From Treponema bryantii (GTDB lineage: Bacteria > Spirochaetota > Spirochaetia > Treponematales > Treponemataceae): a stretch of DNA of 64,000 nucleotides. Shown here piece after piece: positions 44,802 through 53,114 of the stretch. Numbering within the stretch: position 1 is the stretch's first letter; every line of letters starts with the position of its first letter. The notes under the pieces are model-generated. The model was not told where the DNA came from, did no database searches, and was given only the letters and a program-made list of their open reading frames with translations. The position numbers and the translations under genes are program-made. The stretch covers positions 124,001 through 188,000 of the forward strand of contig NZ_FORI01000007.1 of the NCBI RefSeq assembly GCF_900113965.1, in the 5' to 3' direction.

Positions 44802-46964
44802 TTACCCACAAAACCCCATTCTGCGCTCTTCTGCATTTTCGAGGCGTTCTGTTTTACAAAGCTCTACAATTTCTTCGTAGCCTGGCTGGGTACCTTTGAT
44901 AATTTCGTTCATTTCACACTTGCGAACAATATTGTCAATTTCACCACCAGAGAAATCAAACTCTTTTGCAAGCTTTGTGATATCTTCTGCGCCAAGATTA
45001 TTCATTTTTGTTCGCCAGATGTTTTCACGGGCCTGCAGGCTTGGTCTTTCATACTTCACCTTAAAGAGGAATCGGCGTTCAAAAGCCTTATCCATATTCT
45101 CACAAAGGTTTGTTGTGGCAATCATAATGCCTTCCAGTTTTTCCATTTCTTCCAGCAAAATGTTTTGAATTGCATTTTCTGTCTGGGCACAACTCCCAGA
45201 ATCTATATCCTTACGTTTTGAAATAAGAGCATCAGCCTCATTGAAAAGTAGAATTGGAGTATTTTCATTGTGGCTTTTACACTTCTTACAAAGTAATTTA
45301 TAGTCGGTAAAAATCTTTTTGATTTTCTTTTCGCTTTCTCCAAACCACATTGATTTTGATTCTGCAATATCAACATGAAAAATCTTATGATTTGTCTGCT
45401 TTGCAAGCTGATAAACGGTTTCTGTTTTACCAGTACCAGGTGCACCATAAAGAAGAACAGCAACACCTTTTGGAAGACCTTTCTTTGCAAGGCGTTCCTG
45501 CATTGCTTCAAGTTTCTTCTGTTCCAGACTTTCACGGAGCATATCTATCTGCTTCTGGACAGTATCCGAATAAAAGAGTTCTTTTACTTTTATCTTTTCA
45601 TTTTCAATGATATTTCTGCCAGTTACAGAGCGAATATAAATATCTGCATTCTCGCCATATAAAAGTTCAAGTATCTTATCTGTAATTGTAACTCGACTGT
45701 TTTCGATGTTTTCGCTTTTCTCAACTTCGATAAGGCCTTTTTCTACAAGTACATGCTTATCATCCAGTAAAGAACGAAGCTCTGAAAAATAAACTGGTGT
45801 ATGACCATAAATATCATTCAGCGTAGCAGGAAGGTCAGATTTTTCACCTGAGAGATAATCCTTTGTTATATCATATACAATGAACCGATGTTCATCTTTA
45901 GTAATGATATTTTGAAGGGTTTTGAAAAAGGTTAATGTCTTATATTTCTTCTCAGTTCTTCTTAGGTTGTATAATTTTGTATACTTTCCTTCGCTGTCAT
46001 TCTCGTATTCATAGCTGAAATCGCGAAGAGCATCTATTGTTTTATCAGTTTCTGTCTTTTCAAGGTCCTTCTTTATATACAGTTTAGCCTCATTTCCAAA
46101 GATTTTTTTAATTCCATTTGTACTAAGCTTAAAGTTTATTTTCATTACAGCTCTTCGTCTGCGATATTCATCTGTTTCCTCGTAGAAACGTTCAAGGAGA
46201 TTCTTCTTAATAAGGATATCTGAATCATCATAAAGAGCACCTCTTCTGGCATACTTCTTCTGAGGACTTATAAGCCTTAAGAAAACAGGAAATTTTCCGG
46301 ATTCTCGTCCCTCCTCTTCGAACAAGTTGGTATCAAGAATTGTACAAAGACTCAAATAATAAAGGATTGAGCGTGTATCTAAATCATCCGGGAATAGATT
46401 ATTAATAGTCTTAACAACCTCAAAATCCGCATTTTTTCTTTCTGCTGTAGCAAGCTGTCTCGTGTACTCATTATAGTTCATTACATGTTCCAGATAATTT
46501 GACTGGATAAATGTAAGTTCATGGAGTATAGACTCTGTTGTCTTTTCTTCATCTTCTACAAAAATAATAGGCTCGTTATCAATAACATTATTCATAACGG
46601 TTCCGGAAATTTGGTAGCCATTGTTTTCCGGATGAGGACTAACATTTCTTTGCTCCCTCATATGAATGAGATTCTTCTTTTCAAGTTCATCAATCTTTTT
46701 ACGATATTCAAGAATATATAGGAAAGAATAATCCAGAAATTCTGCTATATCATGCATACTTACAGTAGACTGGCGCTGATTCTGCAAAACAAAAATAATA
46801 GTAAAAAAGATTGCAGACATTTCATCTGCTTCAATGTAATCAGCAATTCGGGTAAGTTCCCCTTCTATTTCTTTTAATACAGAGTCTTCAAGTTTAGAAC
46901 CTTCCAACTTTTCTGATGCAGTAATAATTGCAGACAAAATTGTATTTGTTTCTTTCATAATCAT
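44802..46964 (-). CDS. AAA+ ATPase with N-terminal winged-helix region
   Basis: 720 residues. Walker A YGAPGTGKTE at residues 506-515, Walker B ILLFNEADAL at 571-580 (Asn-Glu in place of Asp-Glu), sensor 1 ATTN at 616-619, and arginine finger RR at 630-631. The C-terminal part ends in a helical lid. Residues 60-100 look like a winged helix (STVSMHDIAEFLDYSFLYIL). AAA+ proteins remodel or unfold partners. The FliM/SpoA gene follows after about 15 bp, so the ATPase may act on the switch-like protein. Confidence 0.85.
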   Translation of the reverse strand: MIMKETNTILSAIITASEKLEGSKLEDSVLKEIEGELTRIADYIEADEMSAIFFTIIFVLQNQRQSTVSMHDIAEFLDYSFLYILEYRKKIDELEKKNLIHMREQRNVSPHPENNGYQISGTVMNNVIDNEPIIFVEDEEKTTESILHELTFIQSNYLEHVMNYNEYTRQLATAERKNADFEVVKTINNLFPDDLDTRSILYYLSLCTILDTNLFEEEGRESGKFPVFLRLISPQKKYARRGALYDDSDILIKKNLLERFYEETDEYRRRRAVMKINFKLSTNGIKKIFGNEAKLYIKKDLEKTETDKTIDALRDFSYEYENDSEGKYTKLYNLRRTEKKYKTLTFFKTLQNIITKDEHRFIVYDITKDYLSGEKSDLPATLNDIYGHTPVYFSELRSLLDDKHVLVEKGLIEVEKSENIENSRVTITDKILELLYGENADIYIRSVTGRNIIENEKIKVKELFYSDTVQKQIDMLRESLEQKKLEAMQERLAKKGLPKGVAVLLYGAPGTGKTETVYQLAKQTNHKIFHVDIAESKSMWFGESEKKIKKIFTDYKLLCKKCKSHNENTPILLFNEADALISKRKDIDSGSCAQTENAIQNILLEEMEKLEGIMIATTNLCENMDKAFERRFLFKVKYERPSLQARENIWRTKMNNLGAEDITKLAKEFDFSGGEIDNIVRKCEMNEIIKGTQPGYEEIVELCKTERLENAEERRMGFCG

Positions 46965-47003
46965 AGACAGTAACTCCTTATTTTATTTCCGAGGATATTA
47001 TTT

Positions 47004-47035
47004 AATATAGTGTGCAGGCCTATCATTTAGTGATA
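47004..47035 (-). promoter_or_regulatory. regulon promoter of the AAA+/FliM-like operon
   Basis: On the minus strand TATCA-CTAAA-TGATA (47021-47035), 11 nt, then TATATT (47004-47009). Confidence 0.85.
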
Positions 47036-47047
47036 GAAAAAGAAAAA

Positions 47048-48070
47048 TTAGTAATGATGTTTATGATATTCCATTCTTCTTTCATCTATATACTTATTCC
47101 ATTCGTGGAAAAGATATTCAAAAGAACCATGACCTTTCATAACCGTAGCACAGGCTTCCAGCAAAGGAATTTTGGGATTGTTGTCTTTGCAGGCAGCAAC
47201 TTCAACTTTCTCACACAAGGTCGGGAAGAAGGCAAGATGTTCATAAGTAAAAGTCTCATCCTCAAGATAATCAGCCGGAATACCAACATCAGAAATATCC
47301 CCACCCCTCTTTTCGCGAACCTTAAGAGATTCAAAGAAAACGTCGTCATTCTGGAGATTACATACAACACCCATCTGGCCATCATCAATACGGCGGATTA
47401 TATCTCCATTACGGAATGGATGCGGAATTAAAACCAGAAGATTATCAAAGCCGTCATGATGGCTTGAGCAATACTCACGCCCCATAAAAGAGGAATCGAG
47501 ATAATGAAGCTGAAATTTATCAGGATTATCCTTCTCCGGAACAAACTTTCCATAAACATAATTATCTCTGTCATTGAGTTTGTATTTTCTTAATCTGAAA
47601 GAGAGAATATCTTCTTTGAGATCCTTAAAATCCTGAAGTTCTTTTTCCATTGCTCCATATATCTTATTAATAGAAGAAAAAACTCCGCAATTGTAAAGCC
47701 TTCCTCCCAGCCCTGTTTCCTCGTACTCAAGTTCATAAACATATCCAGGAAAATCATTTAGAAGATAATCTTTCATATTATTTTCCATGGCAATATAAGC
47801 TTCTATTTCATCAGCTACTTCTGCATTTGAATAATGATTCTTATATACCCCGCTGATAGTTTTTAATTTAGAATCTGGTTCCGCCCTTAGCTCCGGCACT
47901 AATTCCGCAAGTAAAGTATGCTTCTGAGAATAACGTAAAAGAGTATTCTGACAAATTAAAACAGCGAATTCATAGGGCGCGAATTTTCGTCCAATTGTCT
48001 CACAGTAATCGCGGACCTCTTTTGAAGGCACCGCAAACTCTATTAATCTTTTATATTTTTCTTCTTTCAT
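47048..48070 (-). CDS. hypothetical protein (340 aa)
   Basis: 340 residues, no membrane segment. The N-terminus (EFAVPSKEVRDYCETIGRKFAPYEFAVLI) is helical; the C-terminal third contains NGDIIRRIDDGQMGVVCN. A type common on rumen plasmids, not named here. Its start is adjacent to the 81-aa gene's stop, so it is the third gene of the PcfJ-like operon. Confidence 0.7.
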   Translation of the reverse strand: MKEEKYKRLIEFAVPSKEVRDYCETIGRKFAPYEFAVLICQNTLLRYSQKHTLLAELVPELRAEPDSKLKTISGVYKNHYSNAEVADEIEAYIAMENNMKDYLLNDFPGYVYELEYEETGLGGRLYNCGVFSSINKIYGAMEKELQDFKDLKEDILSFRLRKYKLNDRDNYVYGKFVPEKDNPDKFQLHYLDSSFMGREYCSSHHDGFDNLLVLIPHPFRNGDIIRRIDDGQMGVVCNLQNDDVFFESLKVREKRGGDISDVGIPADYLEDETFTYEHLAFFPTLCEKVEVAACKDNNPKIPLLEACATVMKGHGSFEYLFHEWNKYIDERRMEYHKHHY

Positions 48071-48071
48071 G

Positions 48072-48317
48072 TTAGCCTCTCATATCCGGGAGCTTTGGAG
48101 ACTCCTCTTTATCACCAATGATTGAATCCACTATTTCTTTTACAACTGAAGCCCGCTTTTCTTTTGGAAGAGTAGAAAGGAAATACTGAAAAGCTGGATT
48201 GTTCTGCATTTCTAATTTCAGCTTTGCCAAAGCCTGTTCTTTGGGGAGGCCTTCATCAACATAGCCAAAACCGCAGATTCCATTTGGCATAATTGCACTT
48301 CCGTAAACTGTTTTCAT
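48072..48317 (-). CDS. small hypothetical protein (81 aa)
   Basis: 81 residues, AGGAGGG upstream of the ATG. A Gly-rich N-terminus (GSAIMPNGICGFGYVDEG) and a helical Lys/Glu-rich remainder. Second gene of the PcfJ-like operon. Not recognised. Confidence 0.65.
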   Translation of the reverse strand: MKTVYGSAIMPNGICGFGYVDEGLPKEQALAKLKLEMQNNPAFQYFLSTLPKEKRASVVKEIVDSIIGDKEESPKLPDMRG

Positions 48318-48335
48318 AACTAATACCCTCCTTTC

Positions 48336-49913
48336 TTATCTTCTTGGTGCACAATGGATTGAAAAAGCATTACGCCTTACAATATGCTTTTCTTGACACC
48401 ATTCAGAATAGGCTTCAAAAGCTTCACCATCTAATTCATTGTTACAAGGACCAAAGGCTTGCCGAATTGTGAAATCCGGAGTCACCTCTATACAAATTTT
48501 ATATTTTCCATTATGCATTGCATAAACAATAGTCGCTCGCCGCTCCCGAACCGCTTCTGCATAGCCCCAGCCAACACAGTTTCTCATTTCGCTTCCAATT
48601 ATTTTGAGTGTCAGAGAATTTTTAGCAACATAAAAGCAATAGCGTTCTTCGTCTGGAACAGGAACTCGTTCTTTTTTTGAATTCGTTTTAAAAGCTTCCC
48701 CTGCCTTGTATTCCAGATTGAGAAACTGCTGTTCAAGATTGAATTGCTCATTATGCTCTGCTGCTCTTTGTATTTCTGCAGCATCTGCTCCCGTTCTACG
48801 CTCGATTGCAATATCCTCACCAAATGCATTATTTCGTCTCATAAGGAAATCATGAGTATAACGATTAAAACCTTCACTAAGAATCTGGTGTTTTTCACGT
48901 TCTGTAAGATGTGGAGAACATCCTGTATACAGATGAATTCCATCAGTTACATAGAAATCTGGAATAGTTTTATCAACAAGATAATTGATTGTTCTATCCA
49001 GTGAATTCCAAACTGTCTTTTGGTTCGAAAGAGCAAGCATATCTTGAGTAAATTGCATTAACGCTCTTCGAACAGGATAGTAAATATAACCTTCAGAAAT
49101 TGTAATCATATAGAACTTAAAAAAAGCATACCATTTGGATGTCGTACTCTTCATCAAAAGATTTACATCTGTAATTCCCAGGTCCTTCGCCGCAGCATAA
49201 CCTATGATTCCCTGCGGATATTTTTGATATAGCTTACGTATACTTTTAGTTGGCCGAATGCCAAGACTCGCAAACATTTCATTTTCTGCATCGGGGGTAT
49301 CACCAGAAGACATAGAAGTAAAATCAGAATCTTTAGGATTCAAGCCCCAGTGACGGGCAATTGTAAAAAAGTTCACATTGAAAGGACAAAGCATATAACC
49401 AAGCAACACAGAAAAACCATTTAGAGAAGAGGTTACTGAGGGCTTTATACCAAACTTTTTTTTGTAATCATCACCAATTTCATCTATGAGTTGTTTTGTT
49501 ATTTCCTGGCAGAGAGATTCTGAGATATCTTCCTGAAAATAAACTTCTTTGCCATTTCTATAGAGAACTTTCTTGTTCAAATCAAGATCATAAATATTAT
49601 CCAGCAATCTCCGGTAATTTGTTGCCACCATCTGTGACTGCACTTTAATAGTATAATTCCTATCTCTACGGGAGATATCGTAACCATAGCAAAAGATACT
49701 ATCATCTCTTGTAAAAGGTCCTGCATAGAGTTTCCCACATCCAGTTTTAAGAACATTTTGTGAAATAGCAAGAATATTCTCCCAACGATGGCAAGAGCGG
49801 CACCAAACCTTTTTCCGCTTTGTATCAATAATAGTCGGGAAAGCAGAAAGCGGTTCTGAGACGATCGGAATGTAATTATTTTTCTTAATGTTATATGACC
49901 AGTATCTTTCCAT
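48336..49913 (-). CDS. PcfJ-like domain protein
   Basis: 525 residues. The C-terminal ~100 residues (LTLKIIGSEMRNCVGWGYAEAV, TIVYAMHNGKYKICIEV, GPCNNE) match the PcfJ region known from conjugative plasmids and phage-like genes. The N-terminal half has Cys-His sequence (CRSCHRW) that may bind zinc. There is no ribosome site; the -10 ends 8 nt before the ATG, so the mRNA is probably leaderless. Cytosolic. Functional role of the PcfJ domain is unknown. Confidence 0.75.
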   Translation of the reverse strand: MERYWSYNIKKNNYIPIVSEPLSAFPTIIDTKRKKVWCRSCHRWENILAISQNVLKTGCGKLYAGPFTRDDSIFCYGYDISRRDRNYTIKVQSQMVATNYRRLLDNIYDLDLNKKVLYRNGKEVYFQEDISESLCQEITKQLIDEIGDDYKKKFGIKPSVTSSLNGFSVLLGYMLCPFNVNFFTIARHWGLNPKDSDFTSMSSGDTPDAENEMFASLGIRPTKSIRKLYQKYPQGIIGYAAAKDLGITDVNLLMKSTTSKWYAFFKFYMITISEGYIYYPVRRALMQFTQDMLALSNQKTVWNSLDRTINYLVDKTIPDFYVTDGIHLYTGCSPHLTEREKHQILSEGFNRYTHDFLMRRNNAFGEDIAIERRTGADAAEIQRAAEHNEQFNLEQQFLNLEYKAGEAFKTNSKKERVPVPDEERYCFYVAKNSLTLKIIGSEMRNCVGWGYAEAVRERRATIVYAMHNGKYKICIEVTPDFTIRQAFGPCNNELDGEAFEAYSEWCQEKHIVRRNAFSIHCAPRR

Positions 49914-49921
49914 ATCAATTT

Positions 49922-49953
49922 AATATATGGTGAATGAATATCATTTAATGATA
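49922..49953 (-). promoter_or_regulatory. regulon promoter of the PcfJ-like operon
   Basis: On the minus strand TATCA-TTAAA-TGATA (49939-49953), 11 nt, then TATATT (49922-49927), 8 nt from the ATG. Confidence 0.85.
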
Positions 49954-49979
49954 TTCAAAATAGTTTTTTATTTATTCCC

Positions 49980-50321
49980 TTACCCTCCGTACATTCTCAA
50001 AGCAATCGGTTTTTGATAATCTGTGTTCTGCGATATACGAAGGGTTTCATCGCACAGTCTTAGAAGAACTGTGTATGCAATTTTTATGGGGATTCTTTTT
50101 GATATGGGATTAGCATAGATTTCGCGGATTTCTTCGGCGGTTAAAGGAGGTTCAACTTCCTTTACTTCTGGAAAGAAAATCTCACCTAAAGGTTCTATGC
50201 CTTTTTCTTCCCTCAGCCGCTTCAAACGCAAATCACGATTTAAGACGGCATAGCGTTCCATGAGAAGAGGATCTATCTGCCCTCCACCACTACCGACAGC
50301 ACCAACCGCACCAACACACAT
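49980..50321 (-). CDS. hypothetical protein (113 aa)
   Basis: 113 residues from the ATG at 50321, AGGAGG upstream. A glycine-rich start MCVGAVGAVGSGGGQ, then basic helix LNRDLRLKRLREEKGIEPLG. Single-gene transcription unit with its own regulon promoter. Not recognised. Confidence 0.65.
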   Translation of the reverse strand: MCVGAVGAVGSGGGQIDPLLMERYAVLNRDLRLKRLREEKGIEPLGEIFFPEVKEVEPPLTAEEIREIYANPISKRIPIKIAYTVLLRLCDETLRISQNTDYQKPIALRMYGG

Positions 50322-50341
50322 GGGTGTACCTCCTGCAGAAA

Positions 50342-50373
50342 AATATAAGAACAAGAACTATCATATGATGATA
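50342..50373 (-). promoter_or_regulatory. regulon promoter of the 113-aa gene
   Basis: On the minus strand TATCA-TCATA-TGATA (50359-50373), 11 nt, then TATATT (50342-50347). Confidence 0.85.
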
Positions 50374-50389
50374 TTTCTGTAAGAAGATT

Positions 50390-50689
50390 TTAGTAGTAGA
50401 TTTCCCGCTTAAGCGTTATGGTCTGTACCTCATGTGGAGACTGTTTTACGATGATTAGCCTTGGCTGCTCAACCTGTTTTTTTTCAGCAGGTCTTTCAAC
50501 TTTCTGTGAAGGTCTTTGTGCAGGCTTTCCGTCCGGTTCCAATAAAGCCATCATTTGTGCATGAGTAAGTGGCCGAGGGGGCTTCCGATTTTTCGCCTCC
50601 TTCTTATCATCAAAATATGCCCAGATAGAAAAGATCACAGATGGAAGAACAAAGAATATAACAAATACACTAATCAGAAACTTAAGCAT
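50390..50689 (-). CDS. single-pass membrane protein (99 aa)
   Basis: 99 residues from the ATG at 50689, GGAGG upstream. One N-terminal hydrophobic helix (FLISVFVIFFVLPSVIFSIWA) followed by a charged tail rich in Lys, Pro and Gln (RKPPRPLTHAQMMALLEPDG). A membrane anchor for a cytoplasmic or periplasmic tail is likely. Own regulon promoter. Confidence 0.7.
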   Translation of the reverse strand: MLKFLISVFVIFFVLPSVIFSIWAYFDDKKEAKNRKPPRPLTHAQMMALLEPDGKPAQRPSQKVERPAEKKQVEQPRLIIVKQSPHEVQTITLKREIYY

Positions 50690-50719
50690 AGACACCTCCA
50701 TAAATCGTATCTGAAATTA

Positions 50720-50768
50720 ATAATATATGATGGCTATATCATTTAATGATATTTAGAAAGAGTAAAAT
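50720..50768. promoter_or_regulatory. bidirectional regulon promoter
   Basis: One palindrome TATCA-TTTAA-TGATA (50737-50751). On the minus strand 11 nt to TATTAT (50720-50725), serving the membrane protein; on the plus strand 11 nt to TAAAAT (50763-50768), serving the SLOG gene at 50864. Confidence 0.8.
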
Positions 50769-50863
50769 GAAATTATACCGGCAAAGAACGCTGGAAATAT
50801 CGCAGCAGAATTTGAAGCTACGATTGAAAAAAGTAAAAATATCAATAATGATGGAGAAAGGAA

Positions 50864-51301
50864 ATGAAAGAACCAGAAGCCAAAATTACAAATACAAATC
50901 AGAGACACATTCTAATCTGTGGTGGACGCACACAGTTGAATTATGATAATTTCGAGAAATGCGTTTTAGAAGTGCTCTCAGAAAACAACCTTAACGATGT
51001 TGAAATCGTAAGTGGATGCTGCAAGGGCGTAGATTTACTCGGAGAAGAATTTGCACATAAGCACGATCATCCGGTTGTACAGTTCCCTGCAGAATGGAAG
51101 AAGTATGGCCGTGGAGCCGGCATCGTCAGAAATAAACAAATGCTTGAATACATAGCCAGTTTTGAAAACTCATTTGTAATAGCTTTCTGGAACGGAACAA
51201 GTAAGGGAACTGGCTACACAGTTAATCAGGCAAAGAAAATGGGAATCCAGGTTTATATTTATCACTATGATGAAAACGGAAGAATTACAGGGAGAATGTA
51301 A
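50864..51301 (+). CDS. SLOG (DUF2493-like) protein
   Basis: 145 residues, GGAGAAAGG upstream. HILICGGRTQLNYDNFEK at the N-terminus, VSGCCKGVDLLGEEFAHKH, and YGRGAGIVRNKQMLEY, then SKGTGYTVNQAKKMG: the DUF2493/YspA SLOG fold, which binds nucleotide-like ligands. Followed by the 160-aa gene after 1 bp. Part of the bidirectional unit. Confidence 0.8.
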   Translation: MKEPEAKITNTNQRHILICGGRTQLNYDNFEKCVLEVLSENNLNDVEIVSGCCKGVDLLGEEFAHKHDHPVVQFPAEWKKYGRGAGIVRNKQMLEYIASFENSFVIAFWNGTSKGTGYTVNQAKKMGIQVYIYHYDENGRITGRM

Positions 51302-51302
51302 T

Positions 51303-51785
51303 ATGGGCGGACACTTTGGAACAACAGGCATGTGGTATAAGGACGGCGTGTTTTATGAACTGGAAGATACACACGTTAATTTCTTTTTGAATCATTATGA
51401 AATACTCGGCTTTAATATAGAAGAAAAAGAACAATTATGCCGAGAAAACGGACTCGCACCTGATGCAAGACAATGCGCAGAAGATAATCCTGCACGCGCT
51501 GTTCTTGTAACCGAAGCCCTGAAGCGTGGAGCTATCAGAATCCGCTTTTATCGCGGCAGTACTACTGTTCAGTGTTATGATAAGAATGATGCTCATTGCT
51601 ACGAACAGCTTCAGAATTGCATAATCGATGGTTCTAATAAATGCTTTGGCCCATCCCTCACTGTAAAAGATGTAAATGGCTGGGGAGAAAATCTCAACAG
51701 CATGGGCTGGGACAAGCAAATCAGCGAGTTTACAGCAGGCTCAAAGCATCAGCAGAATTATCAGTATAAAAATATTGTTGTTTAA
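51303..51785 (+). CDS. hypothetical protein (160 aa)
   Basis: 160 residues from the ATG at 51303. The start MGGHFGTTGMWYKDGVFYEL and HYEILGFNIEEKEQLCREN read as a globular domain. It is translated directly after the SLOG gene. Overlaps the stop of the convergent paralogue by 4 bp. Not recognised. Confidence 0.65.
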   Translation: MGGHFGTTGMWYKDGVFYELEDTHVNFFLNHYEILGFNIEEKEQLCRENGLAPDARQCAEDNPARAVLVTEALKRGAIRIRFYRGSTTVQCYDKNDAHCYEQLQNCIIDGSNKCFGPSLTVKDVNGWGENLNSMGWDKQISEFTAGSKHQQNYQYKNIVV

Positions 51786-52978
51786 TCCCTGCCTGCAAGA
51801 CGGTGAGTGTAAAAAAGACGGAGAAAGTTACCAGTACGTTCCTGCTCATAATTATCATTGGCATAAAAACAGTTATGCTCAAAACGGGGATGAACAAGCG
51901 TAAAATTATATGGAGCGCTTAATATACTGCCATTTTCTAACCAGATAATATAACCTTTACAAAAAGACTCAAGAACTATTCCGTTATACTCTTTTCCTTT
52001 CAACATAAAATAAGAGATATTGGGACTTTCTTTGGAATCTGTTCTTGTATATTTAATAATAGAATTGTAGATTTTGGAATCCTTCCCTCTTACAGAAATT
52101 GAAATAGGAATATCATTATAAAACCAGGTTTCTGTATCATTTTCTTTTTTGCTATAAACTACATCTCCATTGTCTAATGGAAGAACAATACCTGCTGAAA
52201 ATTCAGATTCTATTTCATCACGCTTAAAATAGACATTTCTATCTGTGTCTTCACCTATAATTATTTCATGCCCATTATAGTTATAAATTTTACAATATCT
52301 GTAAGGAACATCAAAACATTTAATCTTTTCTCCATTGATAAAGATAAAATTACCATCTCCTAACTCATTGAGAATAAGTCTATGATGTTTATCACAATGT
52401 AAATGTCCACCAGGATTGAAAAATGGACCAATTTCTTTTCCATTACAGTTATAGTACCATCGTTTAGAATATTTTCTTTTTCTATATGTAAAATGAAAAT
52501 GCTCTTCATCAAGATATTCCGAATCCAAGATTGTATAATAAGGTCCGTACCTTTTTTTATCTGTAACAAAACACTGTTTGTTTTTTAGACATAATCTTAA
52601 TACATGTGTTCCTGGATTATAAAATTCTTCTGGTATAGTGGTTTTTCCATTTGCTGTAACTGAAAATGGTATATCTGCTTTTGTTTTAGATGCCACACTT
52701 ATTCCATTTGTACTTGTTGTTTTACATTCATTTCCATTATCAGAATATTCTAAGATCAGATCATCCTTATATGCAGTCCATTCTCCTTTTGATGGGGAAT
52801 AACCATAAGGACCTGTCACACGATCAAAAGGTCCAAATATTTTTCCATTACAATTCACAAAACTCTTAAAAATATTATTTTCTTTTTTTACATATGTGAA
52901 AACAAAACCATCGTTCTCCAAATATTTAAAATATAAAAGAAAATCTGCATCAGTTTCACAAATTGTTTTATAGGACAT
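51782..52978 (-). CDS. GPY-repeat protein, paralogue of the gene at 42342
   Basis: 398 residues from the ATG at 52978, AGGTG upstream. Aligns with the 42342 product over most of its length (NCNGKIFGPFDRV, RYGPYYTI, FTYRKRKYSKRWYYNCNGKE). It lacks the FliM-N-like peptide at the equivalent position. It lies at the other end of the island and has its own regulon promoter, so the two may form partners. Confidence 0.7.
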   Translation of the reverse strand: MSYKTICETDADFLLYFKYLENDGFVFTYVKKENNIFKSFVNCNGKIFGPFDRVTGPYGYSPSKGEWTAYKDDLILEYSDNGNECKTTSTNGISVASKTKADIPFSVTANGKTTIPEEFYNPGTHVLRLCLKNKQCFVTDKKRYGPYYTILDSEYLDEEHFHFTYRKRKYSKRWYYNCNGKEIGPFFNPGGHLHCDKHHRLILNELGDGNFIFINGEKIKCFDVPYRYCKIYNYNGHEIIIGEDTDRNVYFKRDEIESEFSAGIVLPLDNGDVVYSKKENDTETWFYNDIPISISVRGKDSKIYNSIIKYTRTDSKESPNISYFMLKGKEYNGIVLESFCKGYIIWLENGSILSAPYNFTLVHPRFEHNCFYANDNYEQERTGNFLRLFYTHRLAGRD

Positions 52979-53058
52979 AAACGTCACCTCAGTAGAATCA
53001 AACGGAGGGATTCCTTCTCTCCATGAGTCTGTAGAAGGAATGTAACCACCTTGGTTGT

Positions 53059-53090
53059 AGAATAGCATACTAAAACATCATGTAATGATA
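53059..53090 (-). promoter_or_regulatory. regulon promoter of the second GPY-repeat gene
   Basis: On the minus strand TATCA-TTACA-TGATG (53076-53090; last base differs), 11 nt, then TATTCT (53059-53064). Confidence 0.75.
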
Positions 53091-53114
53091 TGCAAAATTT
53101 TCAGTTCATTAATT

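Noticed and set aside
50840-50853. TATCA-ATAA-TGATG as another regulon operator
   Set aside because: The spacer is 4, not 5; it overlaps the ribosome site of the 50864 gene; and no -10 follows at 11 nt.
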